A stretch of DNA of 19,106 nt from NCBI GenBank assembly GCA_023434265.1, contig JAEYTA010000170.1:1-19106 (forward strand), written 5' to 3'. The notes under the pieces were generated by a model that was not told the origin of the DNA, did no database searches, and saw only the letters and a program-made list of their open reading frames with translations. Each line of letters opens with the position of its first letter. Within the stretch, counting starts at the first letter, position 1. Below are positions 6,985-15,117 of the stretch, piece by piece. The translations under genes and the position numbers were made by a program. The stretch is from Pseudomonadota bacterium. Its GTDB lineage: Bacteria; Pseudomonadota; Alphaproteobacteria; Caulobacterales; Caulobacteraceae.

Positions 6985-8811
6985 ATGCGTCGTCAGATGT
7001 TTCTCGCCGCCGCCAGCACGCTGGCGCTGTTCGTCGCGGCGGGGCCGGCCGCGGCCCAGGCGCCGCAACCGCTGGCGGTCGGGGCCAGCGTCGAGGGCGA
7101 GATCGGCGAGGCCGACGCGAGGGACCCCGACGGCTTCTACCGATACGACGCCTATGCGCTGACGGCGCGGGCGGGGCAGCGCTTCGAGGCGGTGATGCGC
7201 TCGGCGGCGTTCGACGCCGCGCTGGAGCTGCGCAGCCCGGGTGGGGAGACGGTGGCCTTCGATGACGACGGCCTGGGCGAGGGCGTCGACTCGCGGCTCC
7301 TCTTCACGACCACGGAGGCGGGGACCTATGAGCTGCGGGCGCGGACGCTCGGCGAGGCGGGTGAGGGCGTCTACAGCCTCGCCCTGAGCGAGCGGCGGCC
7401 CGCGCCGCGCGCCCCGCGGCCTTCCGGCATCCGGCTCGGCCAGACGGTCGAGGGCGCTCTGGGCGACCGCGACCCCGAGGCCGACGACGGACGGCCCTAC
7501 GACGCTTGGACCTTCCGGGCACGGGCGGGCGAACGCTTCGCCATCGCTCTCGACAGCGAGAGCTTTGACCCGGTTGTGCGGGTCGGGCGGATGGAGGGCC
7601 CGACCTTCGTCGAGCTGGCCATGAACGACGACGGCGCCGACGCCGGGCTCAACTCCCGACTGGTGTTCACGGCCCCGGAGAGCGGGACCTACGTCATCCG
7701 GGCGACGCCGCTCGGGGCCGGGTCGGAGGGCGAGTACAGCCTGACCCTCTCCGAAGGACCGGAGCCGCTGCCGGCGCAGCCCGTGGCGATCGGCGACACG
7801 GTCGCCGGGGCCCTGACCCACGACGACGGGACGAGCGCCAACGGCTTCCCGGCCGACGCCTGGCGATTCGAGGGGCGGGCCGGCCAGCGGGTCCGCATCG
7901 ACATGGCTTCGGCCGAATTCGACACCTACCTCGAACTGTTCGACGCCAACGGCGTCAGTCTGGCGACCGACGACGACGGCGGACCGGAAGGGACCAATTC
8001 GCGATTGATCATCACCCTGCCGGCCGACGGCGCCTACACCGTCGAGGCGCGGCCGTTCGCCAGCGCGACCGGGAGCTACAGCCTGTCGCTGACCGAGATC
8101 GAGCCGGAGCGGCCGCCGCAGCCGCTGGCCTTCGGCACGACGCTGGAGGGCGAGATCGGCGAAGGGGATTCGCGCGACACCGACGACCGCGGCTTCGACG
8201 CCTACGGCTTCTCAGGTCGGGAGGGGCAACGCATCCAGGCCATCATGCGCTCGGGCGACTTCGACACCTATCTGCAGGTCGGTTCGGCCGAGGGCGAGTT
8301 CACGGCTCTGGCGGCCGACGACGACGGGTTGGGCGAAGGCACCGATTCGCGGCTGAACTTCACCCTGCCCGCCGACGGGGACTACGTGCTGCGCGCGCTG
8401 CCGCTGGGGTCAGACGGCAACGGTCTGTATTCGCTGGAGTTGATCGACCGGGGTCCGCAGCCGCGGCCGGGGAGCATGCTCGTGGGGGCGACGGCCCGCG
8501 GAACGCTGACCGAGGCGGACGCCACGGCCGAGGACAACAGCTTCTACGACGCCTATCGGGTGGCGCTGAAGGCGGACGAGAAGCTGGTCGTGACCATGGT
8601 CTCCAACGAGGTCGACAGCTTCGTCACCATCGGCCGGCCCGGCGAAGCCGACTCCTATGAGGTGCTGGGCAGCGACGACGACAGCCTGTCCGACACCCAC
8701 GCCAAGCTGGAGTGGACCGCCCCTTCGGACGGGATCTACGAGATCCGGGCCGGGACCTACCAGCAGGGCCAGACCGGGGCCTACGCCCTGATCGTCGAGA
8801 AGCAGCCCTGA
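6985..8811 (+). CDS. Exported protein of five tandem PPC-like (pre-peptidase C-terminal) repeats
   Basis: A 608-residue protein with a cleavable signal peptide (residues 1-25, AAGPAAAQA) and then five similar units of about 115 residues beginning near 28, 148, 266, 380 and 496. Each opens with a [LV]xxGxTxxGxL-type strand and a Tyr/Phe-Asp-Ala-[YW] segment, has a DDDG acidic turn, and closes with a YxLRAxPLG...GxYSLxLxE-like strand pattern. This matches PPC beta-sandwich domains, usually found as accessory domains beside secreted proteases. No protease or other catalytic domain is present. Repeats 1 and 4 are the most alike and repeat 5 the most diverged. ATG 6985 has GAGGGG upstream and begins the signal peptide. 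Likely periplasmic or secreted; the acidic turns may bind calcium (inference). Function unknown. Confidence 0.88.
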   Translation: MRRQMFLAAASTLALFVAAGPAAAQAPQPLAVGASVEGEIGEADARDPDGFYRYDAYALTARAGQRFEAVMRSAAFDAALELRSPGGETVAFDDDGLGEGVDSRLLFTTTEAGTYELRARTLGEAGEGVYSLALSERRPAPRAPRPSGIRLGQTVEGALGDRDPEADDGRPYDAWTFRARAGERFAIALDSESFDPVVRVGRMEGPTFVELAMNDDGADAGLNSRLVFTAPESGTYVIRATPLGAGSEGEYSLTLSEGPEPLPAQPVAIGDTVAGALTHDDGTSANGFPADAWRFEGRAGQRVRIDMASAEFDTYLELFDANGVSLATDDDGGPEGTNSRLIITLPADGAYTVEARPFASATGSYSLSLTEIEPERPPQPLAFGTTLEGEIGEGDSRDTDDRGFDAYGFSGREGQRIQAIMRSGDFDTYLQVGSAEGEFTALAADDDGLGEGTDSRLNFTLPADGDYVLRALPLGSDGNGLYSLELIDRGPQPRPGSMLVGATARGTLTEADATAEDNSFYDAYRVALKADEKLVVTMVSNEVDSFVTIGRPGEADSYEVLGSDDDSLSDTHAKLEWTAPSDGIYEIRAGTYQQGQTGAYALIVEKQP

Positions 8812-8874
8812 GGCTTACCGCCGGCGACGGCCTCGGCTAAGGGCTCTCCGGGGGTATGCATCCGGAGCCGCGAC

Positions 8875-9894
8875 ATGGCCGACATCACCGCCCGCAAGGA
8901 CCAGCACCTCGACGTGATCCTCGCGGGCAAGGGGCGGCACGGGCTGGGCAGCGGGCTGGAGGCGGTGTGCTTCGTGCACGAGGCGCTTCCGGATCTCGAT
9001 TACGGCAAGATCGATCTGGGCGCCGACTTCCTCGGACGGCGGCTTAAGGCCCCGCTGCTGATCAGCGCCATGACCGGCGGGCCGTCGCGGGCCGAAGCGA
9101 TCAACGCCCGGCTGGCCGAGGCGGCGCAGTATCTCGGCATCGCCCTGGCGATCGGCTCGCAGCGGGCGGCGCTGGAGGCGGGCGGCGCGCCCGGGCTGGA
9201 CATGTCGTTGCGGCTCAAGGCGCCCGACACCCCCATCCTGGCCAATATCGGCGCGGCGCAGCTGACCCGCGGCTTCGGCCTCGACGAGGCGCGGCGCGTA
9301 ATCGACATGGTCGCCGCCGACGCGCTGGTGGTGCACCTCAATCCGCTGCAGGAGGCCTGCCAGCCCGAGGGGGACCGGGACTGGTGGGGCGTCGGGGCGG
9401 CGCTGGAGGCGCTGGTGCGGGCGCTGGACGCGCCGGTGGTGGTCAAGGAGACCGGGGCCGGCCTGTCGGCGGCGACGGCGAGGCGGCTGGCCGACATGGG
9501 TGTCGCCGCCATCGACGTGGCCGGGGCGGGCGGCTCCAACTGGGGCAGCGTCGAGGGCGAGCGGGCCGAGGCGGCCCCCGACAAGGCGCACGCGGCGGCC
9601 TTCGCCGACTGGGGGATACCGACGGCCCGGGCCATCGCCGAGGCGCGCGCGGCCTGCCCGCGCACCCTGATCATCGGCTCGGGCGGCATCCGCGACGGGG
9701 TCGACGCGGCGCGGGCAATCCGGCTGGGGGCCGACCTGGTCGGGCAGGCGGCCGGGGTGCTGGCCGCGGCGACGGAGTCGACCGAGGCCGTGGTGGCGCA
9801 CTTCCAGACGGTGATCCGCCAGCTGCGCACCGTCTGCTTCTGCACCGGCTCGGCGAACCTGACGGCGCTGGCCAAGGCGCCCCTGCAGGCATAG
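8875..9894 (+). CDS. fni: Type II isopentenyl-diphosphate delta-isomerase (FMN-dependent)
   Basis: This enzyme interconverts isopentenyl and dimethylallyl diphosphate using reduced FMN, feeding isoprenoid, carotenoid and quinone synthesis. The 339-residue TIM-barrel protein shows the family motifs: RKDQHLD near the N-terminus, SAMTGG, AIGSQR, the HLNPLQE...QPEGD segment, VKETGAGLS, DVAGAGGSNW and the FMN-phosphate loop SGGIRDGVDAARA followed by GADLVGQAAG. ATG 8875 has CGGAG about 8 nt upstream. It follows the PPC gene by 63 bases on the same strand and could be read with it. In related bacteria fni is often near carotenoid genes; none are visible here. Confidence 0.95.
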   Translation: MADITARKDQHLDVILAGKGRHGLGSGLEAVCFVHEALPDLDYGKIDLGADFLGRRLKAPLLISAMTGGPSRAEAINARLAEAAQYLGIALAIGSQRAALEAGGAPGLDMSLRLKAPDTPILANIGAAQLTRGFGLDEARRVIDMVAADALVVHLNPLQEACQPEGDRDWWGVGAALEALVRALDAPVVVKETGAGLSAATARRLADMGVAAIDVAGAGGSNWGSVEGERAEAAPDKAHAAAFADWGIPTARAIAEARAACPRTLIIGSGGIRDGVDAARAIRLGADLVGQAAGVLAAATESTEAVVAHFQTVIRQLRTVCFCTGSANLTALAKAPLQA

Positions 9895-9932
9895 TCGGCG
9901 GCGCGACCGGCCGGATGCGTCTGAAGAAGACA

Positions 9933-9971
9933 CTCCGGAAAAAACAGGTGCACATCGTGCACTTTTCGGAG
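9933..9971. terminator. Imperfect hairpin in the fni/hutH convergent gap, likely bidirectional terminator
   Basis: Between the convergent fni and hutH stops, CTCCGgAAAA pairs with TTTTCGGAG, and two copies of the self-complementary hexamer GTGCAC (9948-9953 and 9957-9962) flank a 3-nt ATC centre. The left arm carries extra unpaired bases. The A run on one side and T run on the other suit termination from both directions. An operator-like dyad is the alternative. Confidence 0.45.
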
Positions 9972-10055
9972 CGGTTCGATTGTCAAAGACCCTGGGCGGT
10001 CAGCCTGGCAGGTCGATGCGTCAAACCCGGTCGCATGTCCGGACGGACCGGGGAC

Positions 10056-11585
10056 TCACGCGGACGGAAGCAGGTCGCCGGCGAACGGCCGGTAGCGGCC
10101 AGCCCGCACGCCCTCCGTCGCCCGCTCGATGTCGGGAGCGAAATAGTGGTCCGAGGCGTAGGGGGCGGCGGCCTCGCGCACGATGGCCCAGACCTGCTCC
10201 AGCTGCGGCGAGCTCTTCAGCGGGCGGTGGAACTCGATGCCCTGGGCGGCGGCCAGCAGTTCGATGCCGACCACGGTCGCGGTGTTCTCGGCCATGTCGA
10301 GCAGGCGGCGGGCGCCGTGGGTGGCCATGGAGACGTGGTCTTCCTGGTTGGCCGAGGTCGGGACGGTGTCGATGACGCAGGGGTGGGCGACCATGCGGTT
10401 CTCGGCGACCAGCGCCGCCGCCGTCACCTGGGCGATCATGAAGCCGGAGTTCAGGCCGCTCTCCCTGACCAGAAAGGCGGGGAGCTCGCTCATCTTGGGG
10501 TCGACGAGGATGGCGGTGCGACGCTCGGAGATGTTGCCGATCTCGCACAGGGCCATGGCGATCTGATCCGCTGCATAAGCAACGGGTTCCGCATGGAAGT
10601 TGCCGCCCGAGATGACGTCGCCATCGTCGATGAAGACGAGCGGGTTGTCGGTCACGGCGTTGGCCTCGCGCTCCAGCATGGCGGCGGCGTCGCGCAGCAC
10701 GTCGAGCGTGGCGCCCATGACCTGCGGCTGACAGCGCAGGGAGTAAGGGTCCTGAACCTTGGCGCAGTCGTGGCGGTGGCTGTCGCGGATGGCCGAGCCG
10801 TCCATCAGGGCGCGCAGCCGGGCGGCGACATCGATCTGACCCGGCTGGCCGCGCAGGGCATGGATGCGCGGGTCGAAGGGGGCGTCCGAGCCCTTCAGGG
10901 CGTCGACGGACAGGCCGCCAGCGGCGATCGCCGCGGCGAAACAGTCCTCGGCCGCGAACAGCCCGGCCAGCGCAAGCGCCGTCGAGCACTGGGTGCCGTT
11001 GAGCAGGGCCAGCCCCTCCTTGGGGCCCAGCGTCAGCGGCGTGCGGCCGATGCGGGCCAGCGCAGCCTCTGCGGACAGCGTCTCGCCGTTCGCGCGGGCC
11101 TCGCCGACGCCGATCAGCACGCAGGACATGTGGGCCAGCGGGGCCAGATCGCCCGAGGCGCCGACCGAGCCCTTGGAGGGGATGCACGGCAGGACGTCGG
11201 CGTTGACCAGGTCGACCAGGGTTTGCAGCGTCTCGCGCCGGATGCCCGAAGCCCCCTTGGACAGCGAGGCGATCTTCAGCACCAGCAGCAGGCGGACGAC
11301 GGCGTCGTCGAGCAGCGGCCCGACCCCGCAGGCGTGGCTGAGTACGAGGTTCTTCTGAAGTGTTTCAAGGTCTTCCGAGGCAATGCTGGTGTTGGCCAGC
11401 AGGCCGAACCCGGTGTTGATGCCGTAGACCGTGCGGCCTTCCGCAAGGATGGCGGCGACGGTGGCGGCGCCCTTGCCGACGTTCGCCCAGGCGCTGTCGG
11501 TCAGGGAGACCGTGACCGGGCCCTCGAGGACGGCGCGCAGCCGGGCGAGGGTGAGGGGGGATTGGCCGATGTGAATGTGGGTCAT
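10056..11585 (-). CDS. hutH: Histidine ammonia-lyase
   Basis: HutH eliminates ammonia from L-histidine to give trans-urocanate, the first step of histidine catabolism. The 509-residue length is typical. The MIO-forming tripeptide A143-S144-G145 lies in GSVGASGDLAPLAH, and active-site Tyr54 is in VYGINTGFG. The conserved NGTQCSTALAL, VTDNPL, SGGNFHAEPVA and TSANQEDHVSM segments are present. The start ATG at 11585 overlaps the stop of the DUF559 ORF (ATGA). Its Shine-Dalgarno AAGGGAG is partly formed by the outer end of the adjacent repeat. In the hut locus it is separated from hutU by the DUF559 unit. Confidence 0.97.
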   Translation of the reverse strand: MTHIHIGQSPLTLARLRAVLEGPVTVSLTDSAWANVGKGAATVAAILAEGRTVYGINTGFGLLANTSIASEDLETLQKNLVLSHACGVGPLLDDAVVRLLLVLKIASLSKGASGIRRETLQTLVDLVNADVLPCIPSKGSVGASGDLAPLAHMSCVLIGVGEARANGETLSAEAALARIGRTPLTLGPKEGLALLNGTQCSTALALAGLFAAEDCFAAAIAAGGLSVDALKGSDAPFDPRIHALRGQPGQIDVAARLRALMDGSAIRDSHRHDCAKVQDPYSLRCQPQVMGATLDVLRDAAAMLEREANAVTDNPLVFIDDGDVISGGNFHAEPVAYAADQIAMALCEIGNISERRTAILVDPKMSELPAFLVRESGLNSGFMIAQVTAAALVAENRMVAHPCVIDTVPTSANQEDHVSMATHGARRLLDMAENTATVVGIELLAAAQGIEFHRPLKSSPQLEQVWAIVREAAAPYASDHYFAPDIERATEGVRAGRYRPFAGDLLPSA

Positions 11586-12001
11586 GCTTTGTCTCCCTTC
11601 TCCCCTCGGGGGAGAAGGTGGGCGGCGGAGCCGCCCGGATGAGGGGGATGGTTCAACCGCTTCGAGGCGTGGGCGTGGATCGCGTCGAGGAGGATACTCG
11701 GATTGGCGAGGAAGGGGCCGTTGCGGAACCGAAGAACGGTGAAGCCGGCTTCCCGGATGCGAGAGTCGCGAGCAGCGTCTTCGGCTTCGTGAAGATCATG
11801 GACGCCGCCGTCCAGTTCGATCACCAGCCTCAGCTCCGCGCAGAGGAAATCGACTACGTATCCAGCGACCGGCGCCTGCCGACGGAATTTCAGGCCCTGA
11901 AAGCGCCGGCCCCGGAGCATGGACCACAGCGCTTCCTCGGCGCTGGTCACATCGGCCCGAAGACGGCGGGCCCGACGCGTTCTGTCCGACGTCTGGAACA
12001 T
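11582..12001 (-). CDS. DUF559 / Vsr-like endonuclease domain protein inserted between hutU and hutH
   Basis: From ATG 12001 the product has 139 residues. The core is a DUF559 domain, related to very-short-patch-repair nucleases with a PD-(D/E)XK-type fold. Visible motifs are TSAEEALW (E22/E23), KFRRQ, VVDFLC (D51), VIELDGG.H (E62, D64, H69) and GFTVLRFRN. Residues about 119-135 are translated from the left repeat (GGSAAHLLPRGEK) and are probably not part of the fold. The repeat motif GAGGGGG sits 9 nt before ATG 12001 and can act as Shine-Dalgarno. Alternative starts are ATG 12019 (inside the right repeat) and GTG 12079, which overlaps the hutU stop by 4 nt and reads through the whole repeat. 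The stop overlaps the hutH ATG. No histidine-catabolism role is expected. Confidence 0.85.
   Translation of the reverse strand: MFQTSDRTRRARRLRADVTSAEEALWSMLRGRRFQGLKFRRQAPVAGYVVDFLCAELRLVIELDGGVHDLHEAEDAARDSRIREAGFTVLRFRNGPFLANPSILLDAIHAHASKRLNHPPHPGGSAAHLLPRGEKGDKA
11593..11599 (-). promoter_or_regulatory. hutH: hutH Shine-Dalgarno formed at the repeat/host junction
   Basis: AAGGGAG on the minus strand lies 7 nt before the hutH ATG. Its first four bases are the outermost bases of the left repeat, and the remaining GAG is host sequence, so insertion of the unit rebuilt or preserved the hutH ribosome binding site. Confidence 0.55.
11596..11647 (+). repeat. Left 52-bp two-hairpin repeat of the DUF559 unit
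   Basis: Outer hairpin: CCTTCTCCCC (11596-11605), loop TCG, GGGGAGAAGG (11609-11618). Then a second hairpin with a 7-bp stem GGGCGGC / GCCGCCC around a GGA loop (11620-11636). Then the conserved motif GGATGAGGGGG (11637-11647), which faces the DUF559 gene. The copy at 12011-12062 is the same design, same length, in opposite orientation. Confidence 0.9.
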
Positions 12002-12010
12002 GGCGGAGAG

Positions 12011-12062
12011 CCCCCTCATCCGACCCGCTCCGCGGGCCACCTTCTCCCCCGAGGGGAGAAGG
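12011..12062 (-). repeat. Right 52-bp two-hairpin repeat of the DUF559 unit
   Basis: Read on the minus strand from 12062: CCTTCTCCCC, loop TCG, GGGGAGAAGG; then a second hairpin with core stem CCCGC / GCGGG around a GGA loop; then GGATGAGGGGG ending at 12011. It differs from the left copy only in the second stem, where paired positions changed together. GAGGGGG lies directly upstream of the DUF559 ATG at 12001. Confidence 0.9.
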
Positions 12063-12075
12063 ATAGCAATGGTGG

Positions 12076-13746
<1,671 letters not shown>

Positions 13747-13771
13747 GAGCGCCTCTCTACGCTGCCGGACC

Positions 13772-14665
13772 ATGACCACGGAAGACTCAGAGGCGCTGGG
13801 CTGGCGCTCCGTCGCGGACCTCGTCGGCGACCATCCCGATGCGCCGGTCGCGCTTGTGGGCGCCGGCGTGAACGAGCGCTCCCTGACTCCGGGCCGCTGC
13901 GACCTCGGGCCGAAGGCGATGCGGGCGGTGCTGCCGCGGTTTTCGACCTATGACGTGGAGACCGGGCGGGAGCTGGCGGTGCGCGTCCACGACGCCGGCG
14001 ACGTGCTGGTGAAGGTGATGGCGCCGGCCGACGCCTTCGCGCCGGTGCGGGACGCGGTGAGAGCGCAGGCGGGGCGGGGGCTGACGGTGCTGGTCGGCGG
14101 CAACAACGCCATCACCCGGCCCGGCGTGCATGCGCTGGGGCTGGAGCGGGCGGGACTGCTGACCTTCGACGCCCATTTCGACCTGCGCGACACCGACCAC
14201 GGGCTGACCAACGGCAATCCGGTGCGCGCCCTGCTGGAAGACGGGCTGGCCGGGGAACGGATCAGCCAGATCGGGCTGGCGCCCTTCGCCAACACCCGAC
14301 GGGCCCACGAGACGGCGACGGCGGCGGGCGTCTCGGTCCGGACGGCGCGGGAGTGCCGCGAGCGGGGGCTGGCGGCGGTGGCGGCCGAGGAACTGGACCG
14401 GCTGTCGGGCCTCTGCGAGGCGATCTACGTCGATTTCGACATCGACGTCATCGACCGCAGCCAGTGGCCGGCCTCGCCGGGCGCGCGCCCGGGCGGGGTG
14501 TCGGTGCACGACTTCTTCGAGGCGACGCGGGTCGTCGGGGCTCATCCCAAGGTGAAGGCCGTGGACTTCACCGAATACGACCCGTCGCTGGAGCTGGGCG
14601 ACCTCGGCTCGCTGACGGCGGGGCGGTGGTTCTGCGAGCTGCTGGCGGGGTTCGAAGAGCGATGA
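13772..14665 (+). CDS. hutG: Arginase-family formimidoylglutamase-like protein (HutG)
   Basis: A 297-residue arginase/agmatinase/formiminoglutamase-fold protein. In the hut context it should hydrolyse N-formimidoyl-glutamate to glutamate and formamide. Metal-ligand motifs D133-A-H135-F-D137 and D223-I-D225 are intact, and E268 sits in the expected C-terminal position. The first motif, usually GG(D)H, reads G-G-N111-N112, so the His ligand is replaced by Asn. ATG 13772 is chosen because the frame's other ATG (13745) overlaps the hutU start codon; neither has a clear Shine-Dalgarno, so a leaderless transcript is possible. It overlaps the next gene by 4 nt. The family is secure; the exact reaction is inferred from its neighbours. 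Confidence 0.85.
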   Translation: MTTEDSEALGWRSVADLVGDHPDAPVALVGAGVNERSLTPGRCDLGPKAMRAVLPRFSTYDVETGRELAVRVHDAGDVLVKVMAPADAFAPVRDAVRAQAGRGLTVLVGGNNAITRPGVHALGLERAGLLTFDAHFDLRDTDHGLTNGNPVRALLEDGLAGERISQIGLAPFANTRRAHETATAAGVSVRTARECRERGLAAVAAEELDRLSGLCEAIYVDFDIDVIDRSQWPASPGARPGGVSVHDFFEATRVVGAHPKVKAVDFTEYDPSLELGDLGSLTAGRWFCELLAGFEER

Positions 14666-15117
14666 GGCGGAGCGTCGCCGCTGTGTTCGGCACGGCCGCC
14701 GCGCTGCTCGCGTCGGACGCTCTGTCCTGCACGCAGGTGTTCCTCGGCCGCGAGGGACAGAGATACTACCAGCGTCAGGCTCGCCTCGATTCCGACGCCG
14801 TCTTTCTCGCGCGGGCCAGACCTGAGCCGCTACGTCGCCGGACCGCCCTTGAGCCCATCGCAGCGGTGGAGGGCGATCGACCGCCGCCTCGAAGCTTCAT
14901 GCTGACGCACGGGCAGGGAGACTGCGGACCCGCTCCGGCTCCACGGGGCGTCGTCGTCGCATTCGCGCGACGGGTTCGGGCGGCGGATGACCCCTGGCGA
15001 CCCTGGAACTGGGGCCGATGGCATGTTTTCTCGAGCCTCTATCCATCCGAGATCGTCGACAGGGACCTCGCCTCGGCCATGCGTGAGGCGGCCGCCGATC
15101 TGAGGGTGAACCGATGA
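14662..15117 (+). CDS. Small exported protein of unknown function coupled between hutG and hutI
   Basis: A 151-residue ORF with 4-nt ATGA overlaps to both hutG upstream and hutI downstream, so it is almost certainly translated. The N-terminus is signal-peptide-like (RR, then a hydrophobic stretch to about residue 20), so the mature chain would begin close to the Cys in ALSCTQVF. A second Cys is in GQGDCGP. The pattern of an N-terminal Cys, a DSDAVFLARA strand, and a DCG followed by a GVVVAFARRV strand loosely recalls secreted TIMP/NTR-like OB-fold proteins; this is a weak resemblance by eye. All other hut products are cytosolic, so an exported partner is unexpected. Function unknown. Confidence 0.75.
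   Translation: MRRSVAAVFGTAAALLASDALSCTQVFLGREGQRYYQRQARLDSDAVFLARARPEPLRRRTALEPIAAVEGDRPPPRSFMLTHGQGDCGPAPAPRGVVVAFARRVRAADDPWRPWNWGRWHVFSSLYPSEIVDRDLASAMREAAADLRVNR

Larger units (their letters stand above)
11596..12062. mobile_element. Putative 467-bp repeat-bounded DUF559 endonuclease unit
   Basis: Two inverted 52-bp repeats form the exact ends of the segment between hutU and hutH, and the only gene inside is the DUF559 nuclease. Outside the repeats only 13 bases remain before the hutU stop and 10 before the hutH start, so the unit accounts for nearly the whole hutU-hutH gap. No obvious target-site duplication is visible: the bases just outside are ATTGCTAT on one side and GAGACAAAG on the other in hut orientation. 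No transposase is present. Mobility is inferred from the layout; an alternative is a nuclease gene that merely lies between two dispersed repeats. Confidence 0.55.

Noticed and set aside
5944..8811. Open frame of 955 codons on the plus strand spanning folD antisense and the PPC gene
   Set aside because: Its first third is antisense to folD and has no protein-like composition; only the part from ATG 6985, with ribosome binding site and signal peptide, is a real gene.
9981..9986. Perfect minus-strand -35 hexamer TTGACA in the fni/hutH gap
   Set aside because: No -10-like hexamer at 16-18 bp spacing (AGTGCA is there) and it would only drive transcription antisense to fni.
9384..11642. Long plus-strand frame (752 codons) over fni and antisense to hutH
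   Set aside because: Gly/Arg/Ala-rich shadow of two well-supported genes; a typical artefact of high GC content.
11586..12075. Target-site duplication flanking the DUF559 unit
   Set aside because: The bases just outside the two repeats do not match, so no duplication can be claimed.
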